Source: Pseudomonas sp. MYb185
GTDB taxonomy: Bacteria > Pseudomonadota > Gammaproteobacteria > Pseudomonadales > Pseudomonadaceae
Assembly (NCBI RefSeq): GCF_002979975.1
Contig: NZ_PCQD01000004.1
Span: 316,486 to 380,485, forward strand
Length of the DNA stretch: 64,000 nt
Direction of reading: 5' to 3'
The notes beneath the pieces are model-generated. The model was not told the origin of the DNA, made no database searches, and saw only the letters and a program-made list of their open reading frames with translations. Numbering within the stretch: position 1 is the first letter of the stretch; each line of letters opens with the position of its first letter. Of this stretch, positions 38,032-47,755 are shown one piece after another. The translations under genes were made by a program, and so were the position numbers.

Positions 38032-38612
38032 GTCGATGTCCTTTCGTTGTGTTTCGCAGCACGGATTTCCTGTGCCTGTTTCTGCACGATATGCCGAGCC
38101 AGCAGCTGGCGCTGGGCATCGTTGCACTGTGCGAAGCTTACCTGTATCAGGTACTGGTCGGAAGCGTCATCCCGGACACAGTCGGCAATCTGCACCGTTG
38201 CCGCCAGGCCGATCGGGTCCGGCAGCAGCAATCGCAGGACGATCCACTGGCCTACGGCCAATGCCCGATGGGAAGGGAAGGTCAGACCAGCCTCGCTGAG
38301 GGTCACGGCCAGTGGTGTCCCCATATCCTCGACCAGTTGCAGGGACAGGGCCCGGCCGATCAGCTCGACCCGCTTGTTGAGGATCTTCAGGTAGGCGGCC
38401 AGACCGCGATCATGCTCACCGATCTGGCGCAACAGATGCTGTGATTCATGGTCCAACAGGTGCAATTCACCGAGCAGGCCGAACAGTGGGGATGGCTCGG
38501 GTTGGGGGGGATGCTCGGCGGGTAGGGCATCGATCAATTGATAATCCAGCGCCAGTCGATCCTGGATCTGGAAGTAGCCGGAGTGAACGCCATCGTGATT
38601 GTTGGTTTGCAT
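38028..38612 (-). CDS. PilZ-domain protein (c-di-GMP binding candidate)
   Basis: 194 residues. The C-terminal part (about 95-180) fits a PilZ-type domain (LVEDMGTPLAVTLSEAGLTFPSHRALAVGQWIVLRLLLPD). The canonical c-di-GMP RxxxR and (D/N)xSxxG motifs are not clearly intact: the second reads TLSEAG (in place of DxSxxG). Binding of c-di-GMP is therefore uncertain. It leads the minus-strand operon with the small exported protein and the phosphodiesterase, and diverges from lolC with 94 bp between. Confidence 0.72.
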   Translation of the reverse strand: MQTNNHDGVHSGYFQIQDRLALDYQLIDALPAEHPPQPEPSPLFGLLGELHLLDHESQHLLRQIGEHDRGLAAYLKILNKRVELIGRALSLQLVEDMGTPLAVTLSEAGLTFPSHRALAVGQWIVLRLLLPDPIGLAATVQIADCVRDDASDQYLIQVSFAQCNDAQRQLLARHIVQKQAQEIRAAKHNERTST

Positions 38613-38624
38613 GTTTCAGGCCCG

Positions 38625-38652
38625 TTTACCGAAACCGGTTTCAGTGTAACAT
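38625..38652 (+). promoter_or_regulatory. Predicted lolCD promoter with operator-like palindrome
   Basis: TTTACC (38625-38630) and TAACAT (38647-38652) with a 16-bp spacer. The spacer contains the perfect 12-bp palindrome GAAACCGGTTTC (38631-38642), which fits the PsrA pattern GAAAC-N2-GTTTC. Confidence 0.5.
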
Positions 38653-38706
38653 GTCAGCCCGAACTGCCATTCATCGGGACTTTTCTCATCAGGTAACTGG
38701 TATTCC

Positions 38707-39951
38707 ATGTTCAGACCCTTGCCGTTTTTCATCGGGTTGCGCTACACGCGCGCCAAACGTCGTAATCACTTTATATCCTTTATTTCCCTGATCTCCATGC
38801 TGGGGCTGACCCTGGGCGTGCTGGTGATGATTCTGGTGCTGTCGGTCATGAACGGTTTCGACCGTGAGCTGCGCACCCGCATTCTCGGCATGGTGCCGCA
38901 CGCCAGCATCAATGGCTATCAGCCGATCGATGATTGGCGCAGCCTGGCCACCGAACTGGAGTCCCATCCCGAGGTTGCCGCTGCCGCCCCGTTCATCCAG
39001 ATGCAGGGCATGCTGACCCACAATGGCAGTGTAGCCCCGGTACTGGTCAGCGGCATCATTCCCGAGGCGGAAGCACAGGTGTCGATCATCGACCAGCACA
39101 TGCAGGCCGGCAGCCTCGATGACCTGAAGGAAGGCGAGTTCGGCATCATCATCGGCGAACTGATCGCCAAACGTTTCAATGTCCAGTTGGGTGACAAGCT
39201 GACCTTCGTCATGCCCGAGGCCTCGGTCACCCCGGCTGGCGTGTTCCCCCGGCTCAAGCGCTTCCATGTCACCGGTGTGTTCAAGGTCGGCGCCGAACTG
39301 GATGCTTCCATGGCGCTGATTCACGCCGCCGATGCTGCGCGTTTGAGTCGCTGGGAGCCGGGCCAGGTGCAGGGCATACGGCTGCGTCTGGTTGACCTGT
39401 TCCAGGCGCCCCAGGTGTCCTGGGATCTGGTGACACAGTTGCCGGGGGAGTATTACGCGCAGGACTGGACGCGCAGTCACGGCAACCTGTTCGCCGCGAT
39501 CCGCATGGAGAAGACCATGATCGGCCTGTTGTTGCTGCTGATCGTGGCGGTGGCGGCATTCAATATCATTTCCACCCTGGTCATGGTGGTCACCGACAAG
39601 AAGGCCGATATCGCCATCCTGCGTACCCTGGGAGCCTCGCCCGGCACCATCATGGGCATCTTCATGGTCCAGGGCTCGGTCATCGGGGTGGTCGGCACCC
39701 TGGCTGGCGGTATTCTGGGGGTACTGGCGGCGCTCAATGTCTCGGCGCTGGTAGCCGGGCTGGAAAAGCTGCTGGGTACCCAGTTTCTCAGTTCCGATGT
39801 GTATTTCATCAGTTATCTGCCGTCCGAGCTGATCTGGACGGATGTCGTGATCATCTGCACCGCTGCGCTGGGCATGAGCTTTCTGGCTACCCTGTATCCG
39901 GCCTGGCGTGCATCCCGTACCGAGCCGGCGGAGGCCCTGCGTTATGACTGA
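38707..39951 (+). CDS. lolC: Lipoprotein-releasing ABC permease (LolC/E family)
   Basis: 414 residues: an N-terminal membrane helix (about 25-48), a large periplasmic domain, then three C-terminal helices (FtsX/MacB type) ending [19 protein letters not shown]. The periplasmic stretch [14 protein letters not shown] sits where the LolC hook that grips LolA is found. With LolD it extracts outer-membrane lipoproteins from the inner membrane. P. aeruginosa has a second permease gene after lolD; here none is present, so this one may work as a homodimer (LolF-like), or its partner is elsewhere. The stop overlaps lolD by 8 bp. Confidence 0.9.
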   Translation: MFRPLPFFIGLRYTRAKRRNHFISFISLISMLGLTLGVLVMILVLSVMNGFDRELRTRILGMVPHASINGYQPIDDWRSLATELESHPEVAAAAPFIQMQGMLTHNGSVAPVLVSGIIPEAEAQVSIIDQHMQAGSLDDLKEGEFGIIIGELIAKRFNVQLGDKLTFVMPEASVTPAGVFPRLKRFHVTGVFKVGAELDASMALIHAADAARLSRWEPGQVQGIRLRLVDLFQAPQVSWDLVTQLPGEYYAQDWTRSHGNLFAAIRMEKTMIGLLLLLIVAVAAFNIISTLVMVVTDKKADIAILRTLGASPGTIMGIFMVQGSVIGVVGTLAGGILGVLAALNVSALVAGLEKLLGTQFLSSDVYFISYLPSELIWTDVVIICTAALGMSFLATLYPAWRASRTEPAEALRYD

Positions 39952-40630
39952 AGTAGTACTGGAATGCCGGAAGCTGGGCAAGCGATACGCGGTAGGCCCG
40001 CAAAGTCTGCAGGTACTGGACGAGGTCGATCTGCGGTTGCAGGCTGGCGAGCGTATCGCCATCGTTGGCAGTTCAGGCTCGGGCAAGACGACCCTGTTGA
40101 ATATGCTCGGTGGCCTGGACACTCCAACCACCGGCGAGGTGTGGCTGGCGGGGCGGCAGATGTCGGCGCTCAAGGAGTCCGAACGCGGACAGCTGCGCAA
40201 CAGCGATCTGGGCTTCGTCTACCAATTCCATCACCTGCTGGCTGAATTCACCGCGCTGGAGAACGTCTGCATGCCCCTGCTGATCGGTGCAACGCCGATC
40301 GACCAGGCGCGTGAACGCGGCCTGGCGATGCTGGAGCGCGTTGGTCTATCGCCCCGTGCCGGTCACAAGCCGGCCGAGCTGTCGGGTGGCGAACGCCAGC
40401 GGGTGGCGATCGCCCGGGCGCTGATCAACGAGCCGGCCTGTGTACTGCTGGACGAACCGACCGGCAACCTCGACCAGCACACTGCCCGCAGCGTGCAGCA
40501 ATTGATGCTGGAACTCAGCCAGCGGCTGGATACCGCCTTTCTGGTGGTTACCCACGATCTGGCGCTGGCCGCGCAGATGGATCGGGTGCTGACCCTCGAT
40601 GAAGGCCGGCTGGTGGCACAGCAAATCTGA
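39944..40630 (+). CDS. lolD: Lipoprotein-releasing system ATP-binding protein LolD
   Basis: 228 residues, a single ABC ATPase: Walker [10 protein letters not shown], signature [15 protein letters not shown], Walker [13 protein letters not shown] and switch His in VVTHD. The LolD-specific segment [18 protein letters not shown] is present. The ATG at 39944 lies inside the end of lolC, so coupling is likely. The gene converges with DUF2062 after 9 bp. Confidence 0.95.
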   Translation: MTEVVLECRKLGKRYAVGPQSLQVLDEVDLRLQAGERIAIVGSSGSGKTTLLNMLGGLDTPTTGEVWLAGRQMSALKESERGQLRNSDLGFVYQFHHLLAEFTALENVCMPLLIGATPIDQARERGLAMLERVGLSPRAGHKPAELSGGERQRVAIARALINEPACVLLDEPTGNLDQHTARSVQQLMLELSQRLDTAFLVVTHDLALAAQMDRVLTLDEGRLVAQQI

Positions 40631-40639
40631 ACAGTTGAT

Positions 40640-41164
40640 TCAGGACTGACGACGGCGTCGCATTTTGCGGCGCTTCCAGTTGCGTGCAACCCAGAAACGC
40701 CAATACAACAGGGTGCCGAAGTAGCCAATGGCGGCGGCGGCGACGGCTGACACCAGTGAGCCGGCCAGCATGGGTTGCCAGATATGGTGAATCTCTGTCG
40801 TCAGCCAGGTGATGGACAGTTCCGGCGGCATGGTGCGTTCCGGGGCGCCCAGCAGCAGGGTGCCGAGCTTGTACTGCATGAAGAATACCGGCGGCATGGT
40901 GATCGGGTTGGTCAGCCACACCAGGCTCACCGAGATCGGCAGGTTGGCCCGTATCATTACAGCGATGAACGCGGCCAGCAGCATCTGCATGGGGATTGGC
41001 AGCAGGGCCGCGAACAGGCCGCCGGCCATGGCCCTGGCGACGCTGTGCCGGGTCAGGTGCCAGAGGTTCGGATCATGCAGCACGGTGCCCATGAAACGCA
41101 GCGACTTGCTGTGCTTGATCCGTTCCGGGCTGGGCATGTAGCGCTTGAGTAGCTGACGTGGCAT
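40640..41164 (-). CDS. DUF2062 membrane protein
   Basis: 174 residues with two or three membrane helices; the segment ARAMAGGLFAALLPIPMQMLLAAFIAVMIRANLPISVSLVWLTNPIT is the DUF2062 core. Function unknown. ATG 41164 gives the family-like start MPRQLLKRYMPSPE, but it has a poor ribosome binding site; a TTG at 41197 in the same frame has AGGAG 5 nt upstream and could be the real start (11 more residues). It lies between lolD and comEC in the same order as other Pseudomonas. Confidence 0.85.
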   Translation of the reverse strand: MPRQLLKRYMPSPERIKHSKSLRFMGTVLHDPNLWHLTRHSVARAMAGGLFAALLPIPMQMLLAAFIAVMIRANLPISVSLVWLTNPITMPPVFFMQYKLGTLLLGAPERTMPPELSITWLTTEIHHIWQPMLAGSLVSAVAAAAIGYFGTLLYWRFWVARNWKRRKMRRRRQS

Positions 41165-41265
41165 CGCAGGCTGATCGGTAGGCGGGCTAAACGGCAATTA
41201 TGCTCCTAATGGGGTATTCCGGCCACCCATCGCCGTGGTATTGAAAATGACTGGATATTTCGCAC

Positions 41266-43548
41266 ATGGTTGTGCCGTTGTTTCTGATCGCCCTGATCAC
41301 CGGCATGTTGCTGCCGCTGAGCTGGAGCAGTCTGCCTCCGACCTGGCTGGCAGCGGTGCCGCTGGGCCTGGCAGTGCTGCTCTGGCATGTCCGCCGGCTG
41401 CGCTGGTTGTTGCCGTTGTCCATCGGTCTGCTGTGGGCCTGCCTGTTTCATCACCAACTGCTGGGTCAGCGCCTGTCGACGGAGTTCGATGGCGTTCGTG
41501 TGCAGGTGGTGGCGCAGGTCAGGGGACTGCCCGAACCCACCGAGAGTGGCTGGCGCTTCGATCTGGAGCAGGTGCGGTTGGCCGACACCGGCCAACCGCT
41601 GCCACCCTTGCGCGCGCACTGGTTCGATGGCCAGCCGCTTAGCCCGGGCGAGCGCTGGCGCTTCGAGATGACCCTGCGGCGTCCGGCCGGCATGGCCAAT
41701 CCTGGAGGCTTCGACTACGAGGCCTGGCTATATGCCCAGGGTATCGGTGCGCTCGGCAGCGTGCGGAGTGGGCAGCGGCTCAGCGAGGCACAGCCGGGCC
41801 CGGGTATCGCCGCGCTGCGCAACAACATACGCCAGCAACTGGAACAGGTACTCGATGGTCAGCCCGGCGGTACCCGTCTGACGGCTTTGGTAGTCGGCGA
41901 CAAGAGTGTACTCGGCCGGGAGGATTGGCAGACATTGCAGGCCACCGGCACCAGCCACCTGATGGTCATTTCCGGTTTACATGTGGGCATGCTGGCGGCT
42001 GCGGTATTCGGTGTGGTGACGCTGCTGGGGCGCTGCGGAGTGCTGGTCTGGCCCTGGCCGCGGCTGTGGCTGGCGATGCCGCTGGTGATCGTGGTCGCTG
42101 CCGTATATGCCTTGCTGGCCGGATTCGATGTGCCGGTACAGCGGTCCTTGCTGATGATCACCCTGGGGCTGCTGATCCAGTTGCTATACCGCCAGCCGGG
42201 GTTGTGGACATTCTGGCTGGTGGCCTTTGCCGGGGTGGTGGCGTTCAATCCTGCGGCGCCGCTGCGCGCCGGCTTCTGGCTGTCGTTCATTGCGGTCGGC
42301 TTGCTGCTGTATGGCATGGGCGCCCGATTGGGCACGGCCAATATCTGGTGGAAGTGGGGGCGTGCGCAGTGGCTGGTATTCGTCGGCCTGTGGCCATGGC
42401 TGTTGCTGTGGTGCATGCCGGCCAGCCTGACGTCGCCATTGGCCAATGTGCTGGCGATCCCCTGGGTCAGCCTGCTGGTGGTGCCGGCAGCGTTGCTGGG
42501 CACGGTGCTGCAGATGCTGTTCGACTTCCCCTGGCTGGTCAGGGCTGCCGCTGTGGCACTGAACTGGCTATTCGACGGACTCGACTGGGTGGCCCGGTTG
42601 CGCGAGGCCGAGCGTCTGGCATTTCCCGGCTGGGCGGGTTTTCTCCTCGGTCTGGCTGGGGTCACCGCGCTGCTCAGCCCGCTGGCGCGGTTGTTGTGGT
42701 TGCCGGGCCTGGTCTGTCTGCTGGCCTTGTTGCTGCCACCGCAACCACGGCCGGCGCCTGGCCAGCTCTGGGTCACCGTACTGGATGTGGGGCAGGGGCT
42801 GTCGGTCTTGCTGCAGACCCAGCGTCATGACCTGCTGTACGACACCGGGGCCCGCTTTGCCAGTGGCTTCGATCTGGGCGAGGCAGTGGTGCATCCGGCC
42901 CTGCTGGCGCTGGGGGTGCGCAAGCTGGATATACTGCTGCTCAGTCATGCCGACAACGATCACGCCGGGGGCGCAGGCTTCATTGCCGCCAACCTGCCGG
43001 TCAAGCGCACGCTGGCGGGGCAATATGCCGCGCTCGACCCTCTGCTCCAGGCACAGCCGTGCATTCCAAGCGAGCATTGGAGCTGGGATGACGTACGTTT
43101 CGAGGTGGTGCATAGCCCGCCACCCCCGGCATCGGCCAACGAGCAATCCTGTGTGCTGCGTGTGGTCGCTGGCCAGGGGGCGGTGGTACTGCCCGGGGAT
43201 GTGGGAATTCGTGGTGAATATCAGATGCTGGACAAGCCGCTGAGCGCCGACCTGCTGCTGGCACCCCACCATGGTAGCCGCAGCTCCTCATCCTACGCGT
43301 TCATCCGCGCGGTCAACCCGCGCTGGGTAGTGTTCAGTGCCGGTCGGCACAGTCAATACGGCCATCCACATCCCAGGGTTGTGGAACGTTACCGCGAACT
43401 GGGAGCCGAACCAGTTTATACTGCCACCGCCGGAGCGATACGCTTTGTCCTGGACGACACAGGGAAGGCCCGCCGGGAGTGGTCCTGGCGTGAGCGTGCA
43501 CAACGCTTCTGGCATGAAGATCGAGCACCGGGCCGGCTGGCTGAATAG
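41266..43548 (+). CDS. comEC: ComEC/Rec2 family DNA uptake channel
   Basis: 760 residues. N-terminal OB-like domain (about 60-190), the competence domain with many helices and SGLHVGMLAAAVFG, and a C-terminal metallo-beta-lactamase-like nuclease domain (LLLSHADNDHAGG, LLAPHHGSRSSSSYAF). ComEC moves single-stranded DNA across the inner membrane in transformable bacteria. All domains are intact, so it may be functional; natural competence in this organism cannot be judged from the window. Divergent from DUF2062 and followed by exbB. Confidence 0.93.
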   Translation: MVVPLFLIALITGMLLPLSWSSLPPTWLAAVPLGLAVLLWHVRRLRWLLPLSIGLLWACLFHHQLLGQRLSTEFDGVRVQVVAQVRGLPEPTESGWRFDLEQVRLADTGQPLPPLRAHWFDGQPLSPGERWRFEMTLRRPAGMANPGGFDYEAWLYAQGIGALGSVRSGQRLSEAQPGPGIAALRNNIRQQLEQVLDGQPGGTRLTALVVGDKSVLGREDWQTLQATGTSHLMVISGLHVGMLAAAVFGVVTLLGRCGVLVWPWPRLWLAMPLVIVVAAVYALLAGFDVPVQRSLLMITLGLLIQLLYRQPGLWTFWLVAFAGVVAFNPAAPLRAGFWLSFIAVGLLLYGMGARLGTANIWWKWGRAQWLVFVGLWPWLLLWCMPASLTSPLANVLAIPWVSLLVVPAALLGTVLQMLFDFPWLVRAAAVALNWLFDGLDWVARLREAERLAFPGWAGFLLGLAGVTALLSPLARLLWLPGLVCLLALLLPPQPRPAPGQLWVTVLDVGQGLSVLLQTQRHDLLYDTGARFASGFDLGEAVVHPALLALGVRKLDILLLSHADNDHAGGAGFIAANLPVKRTLAGQYAALDPLLQAQPCIPSEHWSWDDVRFEVVHSPPPPASANEQSCVLRVVAGQGAVVLPGDVGIRGEYQMLDKPLSADLLLAPHHGSRSSSSYAFIRAVNPRWVVFSAGRHSQYGHPHPRVVERYRELGAEPVYTATAGAIRFVLDDTGKARREWSWRERAQRFWHEDRAPGRLAE

Positions 43549-43594
43549 TCGCCAGCAGGCGTGCTAGAGTAGACCAATTTTGGAGGGAACGTCT

Positions 43595-44269
43595 GTGTGG
43601 GAATTGATCAAAGCCGGCGGTTGGCTGATGCTGCCGATCGTATTGTCCTCGGTGGTGGCCGCAGCCATCGTTCTGGAGCGCCTGTGGACGCTGCGCAGTA
43701 ACCGCGTCGCGCCGGCCAACCTGGTAGGGCAGGCCTGGCGCTGGATCAAGGACGGCCAGCTCGATACCAGTCGGCTCAAGGCGCTGCGTGCCGACTCCCC
43801 GCTGGGCGAGGTCCTGGCGGCCGGCCTGGCCAATGCTCATCATGGCCGGGAAATCATGAAGGAATGCATTCAGGAGGCGGCGACCAAGGTCATCCACGAG
43901 CTGGAGCGCTACCTCAGCACCCTGGGCACTATTGCCGCCGTGTCCCCGCTCCTGGGGCTGCTGGGCACCGTGATCGGGATGATCGATGTGTTCACCGCAG
44001 TCATGCTGCAGGGCACTGGTAACACCGCAGTGCTGGCTGGTGGCATTTCCAAGGCGCTGATCACCACCGCCGCGGGCCTGACCGTGGCCATCCCCGCGCT
44101 GTTCTTCCACCGCTTTCTGTCCCGCCGGGTCGACGAGCTGGTGGTGGCCATGGAGCAGGAAGCGACCAAATTGGTTGAAGTGGTGCAGGGCCAGCGTGAT
44201 GCCGATTTCAACGGCAGCGCTCCGGCGGCACAGGACAAGCGGCCCGTCAGCCTGGCCAAAGGGAATTGA
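43595..44269 (+). CDS. exbB: MotA/TolQ/ExbB proton channel protein
   Basis: 224 residues, three membrane helices, with the family stretch LGTIAAVSPLLGLLGTVIGMIDVF. It pairs with the ExbD-like protein as a proton-driven stator. GTG 43595 is chosen because GGAGGG lies 7 nt upstream (the frame opens at a TTG 15 bp earlier). In Pseudomonas this pair sits with lpxK, not with tonB or tolA, and its energy-receiving partner is unknown. It heads the exbB-exbD-lpxK-trm112-like-kdsB-murB string. Confidence 0.9.
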   Translation: MWELIKAGGWLMLPIVLSSVVAAAIVLERLWTLRSNRVAPANLVGQAWRWIKDGQLDTSRLKALRADSPLGEVLAAGLANAHHGREIMKECIQEAATKVIHELERYLSTLGTIAAVSPLLGLLGTVIGMIDVFTAVMLQGTGNTAVLAGGISKALITTAAGLTVAIPALFFHRFLSRRVDELVVAMEQEATKLVEVVQGQRDADFNGSAPAAQDKRPVSLAKGN

Positions 44270-44272
44270 CCG

Positions 44273-44704
44273 ATGAATTTTCGACGCAGGACCCGGGTGG
44301 ATACCGATATCAACCTGACGCCGCTGATCGATGTGGTGTTCCTGTTGCTGATTTTCTTCATGGTATCGACTACCTTCACCCGGGAAACCCATCTGAAAGT
44401 CGACCTGCCGGAGTCCGTCTCCGGCGAGCGGGCCGAGAATGCTGATCAGCAGCAGATCGAGGTACTGATTTCCGCTACCGGCGAGGTGGCGATCAACGGC
44501 AATGCGCTGATCGATCCCGGTCTGGAGACGCTGAAGGCGGCATTGGCGCGTGAAGCCGGTGGCAACCACGCTCTGCCGGTGGTGATCACTGCCGATGCCA
44601 GGACGCCGCATCAGTCAGTCATCACCGCCATGGATGCTGCCGGCCAGCAGGGCTTCACCCACCTGCGGCTGACCACCAGTGAGCCGGAAAACCCGGCGCC
44701 ATGA
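44273..44704 (+). CDS. exbD: ExbD/TolR-family biopolymer transport protein
   Basis: 143 residues: a cytoplasmic N-terminus with INLTPLIDVVFLLLIFFMV, the single helix carrying the proton-carrying Asp (LIDVV), and a periplasmic domain. It begins 3 bp after exbB and overlaps lpxK by 4 bp (ATGA). Confidence 0.92.
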   Translation: MNFRRRTRVDTDINLTPLIDVVFLLLIFFMVSTTFTRETHLKVDLPESVSGERAENADQQQIEVLISATGEVAINGNALIDPGLETLKAALAREAGGNHALPVVITADARTPHQSVITAMDAAGQQGFTHLRLTTSEPENPAP

Positions 44705-45732
44705 ACGGCTTCTCCCTGGAGCGCTTCATGCTCCGTGCCTGGTATGAACGGCATGGCTGGCTGAAGCTGCTGCGGCCACTGTCGCAACTGTATCAAGGGG
44801 TCGCCACGCGCCGCCGACAACGCTACCTGGATGATCCTTCGGCCAGTTGGCAACCGCCAGTGCCGCTGATCGTGGTGGGTAACATTACCCTCGGTGGTAC
44901 CGGCAAGACGCCAATGGTGATCTGGTTGGTAGAACACCTGCGTGATTGCGGGTTGCGTGTGGGGGTCATCAGTCGGGGCTACGGCTCCAAACCGCCTTCC
45001 CGGCCCTGGCGCATCCAGCCGACCGAGGATGGTCCCGAGCAGGTCGGCGACGAGCCACTGCTGATCGCCAGTCGCTGCCAGGTGCCGGTGGTGATCGACC
45101 ACGACCGTGCCAGGGCGGGGCGGCATCTGCTGGAACACGCGGCTGTCGACGTGATCATCAGCGATGATGGCCTGCAGCATTACCGCATGGGGCGTACGCT
45201 GGAACTGGTGATGATCGATCACGGGCGTGGTCTGGGCAATGCCCGCTGCCTGCCTGAAGGTCCGCTGCGCGAACCCGCCAAGCGCCTGGAATCGGTGGAT
45301 ATGCTGGTACGTACCGGTGCCGATGTTGATGCCGATGGCGCTTTCGCCATGCAACTGCAGGCCGTGGATCTGGTCAACCTGAAGACAGGTGAGCGCATCA
45401 AGCCGGCGCAGTGGAAAGCACCGCCCCGGGTGCAGGCGGTCGCGGGTATCGGCAACCCCGAGCGCTTTTGCAAGACCCTGGAGAATCATGGCTTCGTGCC
45501 GGAAATCCATGCCTTCGCCGATCACGCCCAGTACAATGCCGACAGCTTCGCCGAGTTCGACCATGGCGAGCCGTTGATCATGACCGAAAAGGACGCGATC
45601 AAATGTGCCGGCTTCGCGCGCGACAACTGGTGGTACCTGAGCGTCGATGCCTGCTTGAGCGCCGCCTTCACCGCGGCGCTGCATGAAAGACTGGACCGCC
45701 ATCTGCGGTCCAGCCGGAAAACCTTTCCCTGA
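44701..45732 (+). CDS. lpxK: Tetraacyldisaccharide 4'-kinase
   Basis: 343 residues. LpxK phosphorylates the 4' position of the lipid A disaccharide, a late step in lipid A synthesis at the inner membrane. P-loop [12 protein letters not shown] (about 60-71), DDGLQHYRM and the catalytic-acid region are present. It overlaps exbD by 4 bp. Confidence 0.96.
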   Translation: MNGFSLERFMLRAWYERHGWLKLLRPLSQLYQGVATRRRQRYLDDPSASWQPPVPLIVVGNITLGGTGKTPMVIWLVEHLRDCGLRVGVISRGYGSKPPSRPWRIQPTEDGPEQVGDEPLLIASRCQVPVVIDHDRARAGRHLLEHAAVDVIISDDGLQHYRMGRTLELVMIDHGRGLGNARCLPEGPLREPAKRLESVDMLVRTGADVDADGAFAMQLQAVDLVNLKTGERIKPAQWKAPPRVQAVAGIGNPERFCKTLENHGFVPEIHAFADHAQYNADSFAEFDHGEPLIMTEKDAIKCAGFARDNWWYLSVDACLSAAFTAALHERLDRHLRSSRKTFP

Positions 45733-45745
45733 CCGGAGTCTGACG

Positions 45746-45931
45746 ATGGATCCCAAATTGCTCGATATCCTGGCCTGCCCATTGTGCAAGGGCCCGCTGG
45801 TGCAGAACCAGGACAAGACCGAACTGTGGTGCCGGGCCGATGGTCTGGCCTTCCCGGTGCGTGACGGTATTCCCGTGATGCTTGAGGGTGAAGCGCGTGC
45901 GCTGGACGCGGACGAGAGGCTGGATCACTGA
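45746..45931 (+). CDS. Trm112-family small protein
   Basis: 61 residues: [18 protein letters not shown]...[20 protein letters not shown]. The CPLC pair is kept, and a third Cys in LWC; Trm112-like proteins form a zinc-ribbon-like fold. In bacteria its role is unknown; it is almost always next to kdsB, as here. It lies 13 bp after lpxK and 2 bp before kdsB. Confidence 0.9.
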   Translation: MDPKLLDILACPLCKGPLVQNQDKTELWCRADGLAFPVRDGIPVMLEGEARALDADERLDH

Positions 45932-45933
45932 AC

Positions 45934-46695
45934 ATGTTCCACGTCATCATACCGGCCCGTTATGCCTCCACCCGGCTACCGGGCAAACCACTGCAGGATA
46001 TCGCCGGCAAGCCGATGATCCGTCACGTCTGGGAGCAGGCCCGCAAGAGTGCCGCCGCATCGGTGACCATCGCCACCGACGATGTGCGCATCGTCGAGGC
46101 CTGTCGCGAGTTCGGTGCCGATGCACTGCTGACCCGTGACGATCATCCGTCCGGAACTGATCGCCTGCAGGAGGTGGTCAGCCAACTGGGGCTGGACAGC
46201 GAGGCCCATGTGGTCAATGTGCAGGGCGACGAGCCGATGATCCCGCCGGTGCTGATCGACCAGGTGGCCGCCAACCTGCGGGCCTTTTCCGCCGCCAGCA
46301 TCGCCACCCTGGCCGAGCCGCTGCAGGATATCGACACCCTGTTCAATCCCAATGCGGTCAAGGTGGTGACCGATCACCAGGGGTTCGCCCTGTATTTCAG
46401 CCGCGCGCCGATGCCCTGGTGTCGGGATGCCTTTGCCGGGGAGCGTCCGGCCAGTTTGCCCGAGGATATCCCGTTCCGTCGCCATATCGGCCTGTATGCC
46501 TACAAGGTCGGCTTCCTGCATGACTATGTACGTTGGCCGACCAGTCCACTGGAAGCCGCTGAGTCGCTCGAGCAATTACGGGCCTTGTGGTTCGGCTGTC
46601 GCATCCATGTCGCCGACGCTTGCGAAGTGCCGCCGGCCGGGGTGGATACGCTGGAAGACCTGGAGCGGGTACGCCAGTTGCTGGCTGCACGCTGA
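45934..46695 (+). CDS. kdsB: CMP-KDO synthetase
   Basis: 253 residues. It activates KDO with CTP for the inner LPS core. Nucleotidyltransferase start [15 protein letters not shown] and NVQGDEP metal site. The stop overlaps the murB start codon (TGATG); in P. aeruginosa a small phosphotyrosine phosphatase gene separates the two, absent here. Confidence 0.96.
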   Translation: MFHVIIPARYASTRLPGKPLQDIAGKPMIRHVWEQARKSAAASVTIATDDVRIVEACREFGADALLTRDDHPSGTDRLQEVVSQLGLDSEAHVVNVQGDEPMIPPVLIDQVAANLRAFSAASIATLAEPLQDIDTLFNPNAVKVVTDHQGFALYFSRAPMPWCRDAFAGERPASLPEDIPFRRHIGLYAYKVGFLHDYVRWPTSPLEAAESLEQLRALWFGCRIHVADACEVPPAGVDTLEDLERVRQLLAAR

Positions 46696-47720
46696 TGGGA
46701 GCGGTGGTCGTCTCCCGGGCGGATCTGCGCCTGCTCAATACCTTCGGTATCAGCGAATATGCCGAACGGTTGGTAACAGTCGAGAACGACATCCAGTTGC
46801 GTGAGGCGCTAAGCCTGGCCCGGCAGCAAGACTGGCCGGTGACCCTGCTCGGTGGTGGCAGCAACATGGTGCTGGCCGGCCCGGTGCCGGGCCTGACCAT
46901 AGCCATGCGCAGCCGTGGGCGGCGGGTGGTCGAGCGCACCGCCGATAACGTCCTGATCGAAGGGGAGGCCGGCGAAAACTGGCATCAACTGGTTGGCTGG
47001 AGCCTGGATCATGGTTTCCACGGGCTGGAGAACCTGTCCCTGATTCCCGGTACCCTGGGTGCTGCGCCGGTACAGAATATCGGTGCCTATGGTGTCGAGC
47101 TGTGTGATGTATTCGACAGTCTGGATGCGCTGGATCGCCACACTGGAGAGGTCTGTCGCCTGGATCGGGCAGCCTGCCGGTTCGCCTATCGGGACAGCCT
47201 GTTCAAGCAGCAACCCGGGCGCTTCGTCATTCTGCGGGTACGCCTGCGGCTGGCTACGCGCCCGCAACCCAGGCTCGGCTATGCGCCATTGGCGGCGGCC
47301 TGGCAGGCGCTTGGCCTGCAGCGGCCCGACAGTCGGGTGATCAGCGAACTGGTGTGTCGCATCCGTCGCTCGAAACTGCCCGACCCCGCCCAGCTGGGTA
47401 ATGCCGGCAGCTTCTTCAAGAACCCCCTGGTCAGTGTCGAACGTGCCACGGCACTGCTGGCAGCCTGGCCAGGCATGCCGCATTACCCGCAGGATGATGG
47501 CAGTATCAAACTGGCTGCCGGCTGGCTGATCGAGCAGGCTGGCTGGAAAGGACATTGTCGCGGCAGCGTCGGCGTGCACTGCGAGCAGGCCTTGGTGCTG
47601 GTCAATTTCGGAGGCGCGCGGGGTGCCGAGGTAATGGCATTGGCTGGCGATATCCAGCAGGATGTGGCGCGCAGGTTTGGCGTTACCCTGGAGATGGAGC
47701 CGCAACTGATCGGCGGCTGA
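46695..47720 (+). CDS. murB: UDP-N-acetylenolpyruvoylglucosamine reductase
   Basis: 341 residues. MurB reduces UDP-enolpyruvyl-GlcNAc to UDP-MurNAc with NADPH and FAD. FAD stretch LGGGSNMV, IPGTLGAAPVQNIGAYG, and the catalytic Ser in GNAGSFFKNP, with the terminal Glu near LEMEPQLIG. The ATG shares the last base of the kdsB stop, so translation may be coupled; the frame is open upstream, inside kdsB, but without family residues. Confidence 0.95.
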   Translation: MGAVVVSRADLRLLNTFGISEYAERLVTVENDIQLREALSLARQQDWPVTLLGGGSNMVLAGPVPGLTIAMRSRGRRVVERTADNVLIEGEAGENWHQLVGWSLDHGFHGLENLSLIPGTLGAAPVQNIGAYGVELCDVFDSLDALDRHTGEVCRLDRAACRFAYRDSLFKQQPGRFVILRVRLRLATRPQPRLGYAPLAAAWQALGLQRPDSRVISELVCRIRRSKLPDPAQLGNAGSFFKNPLVSVERATALLAAWPGMPHYPQDDGSIKLAAGWLIEQAGWKGHCRGSVGVHCEQALVLVNFGGARGAEVMALAGDIQQDVARRFGVTLEMEPQLIGG

Positions 47721-47755
47721 CATCGGCGGGTCAGTCAGGCAAGGGAAGGCCATAA

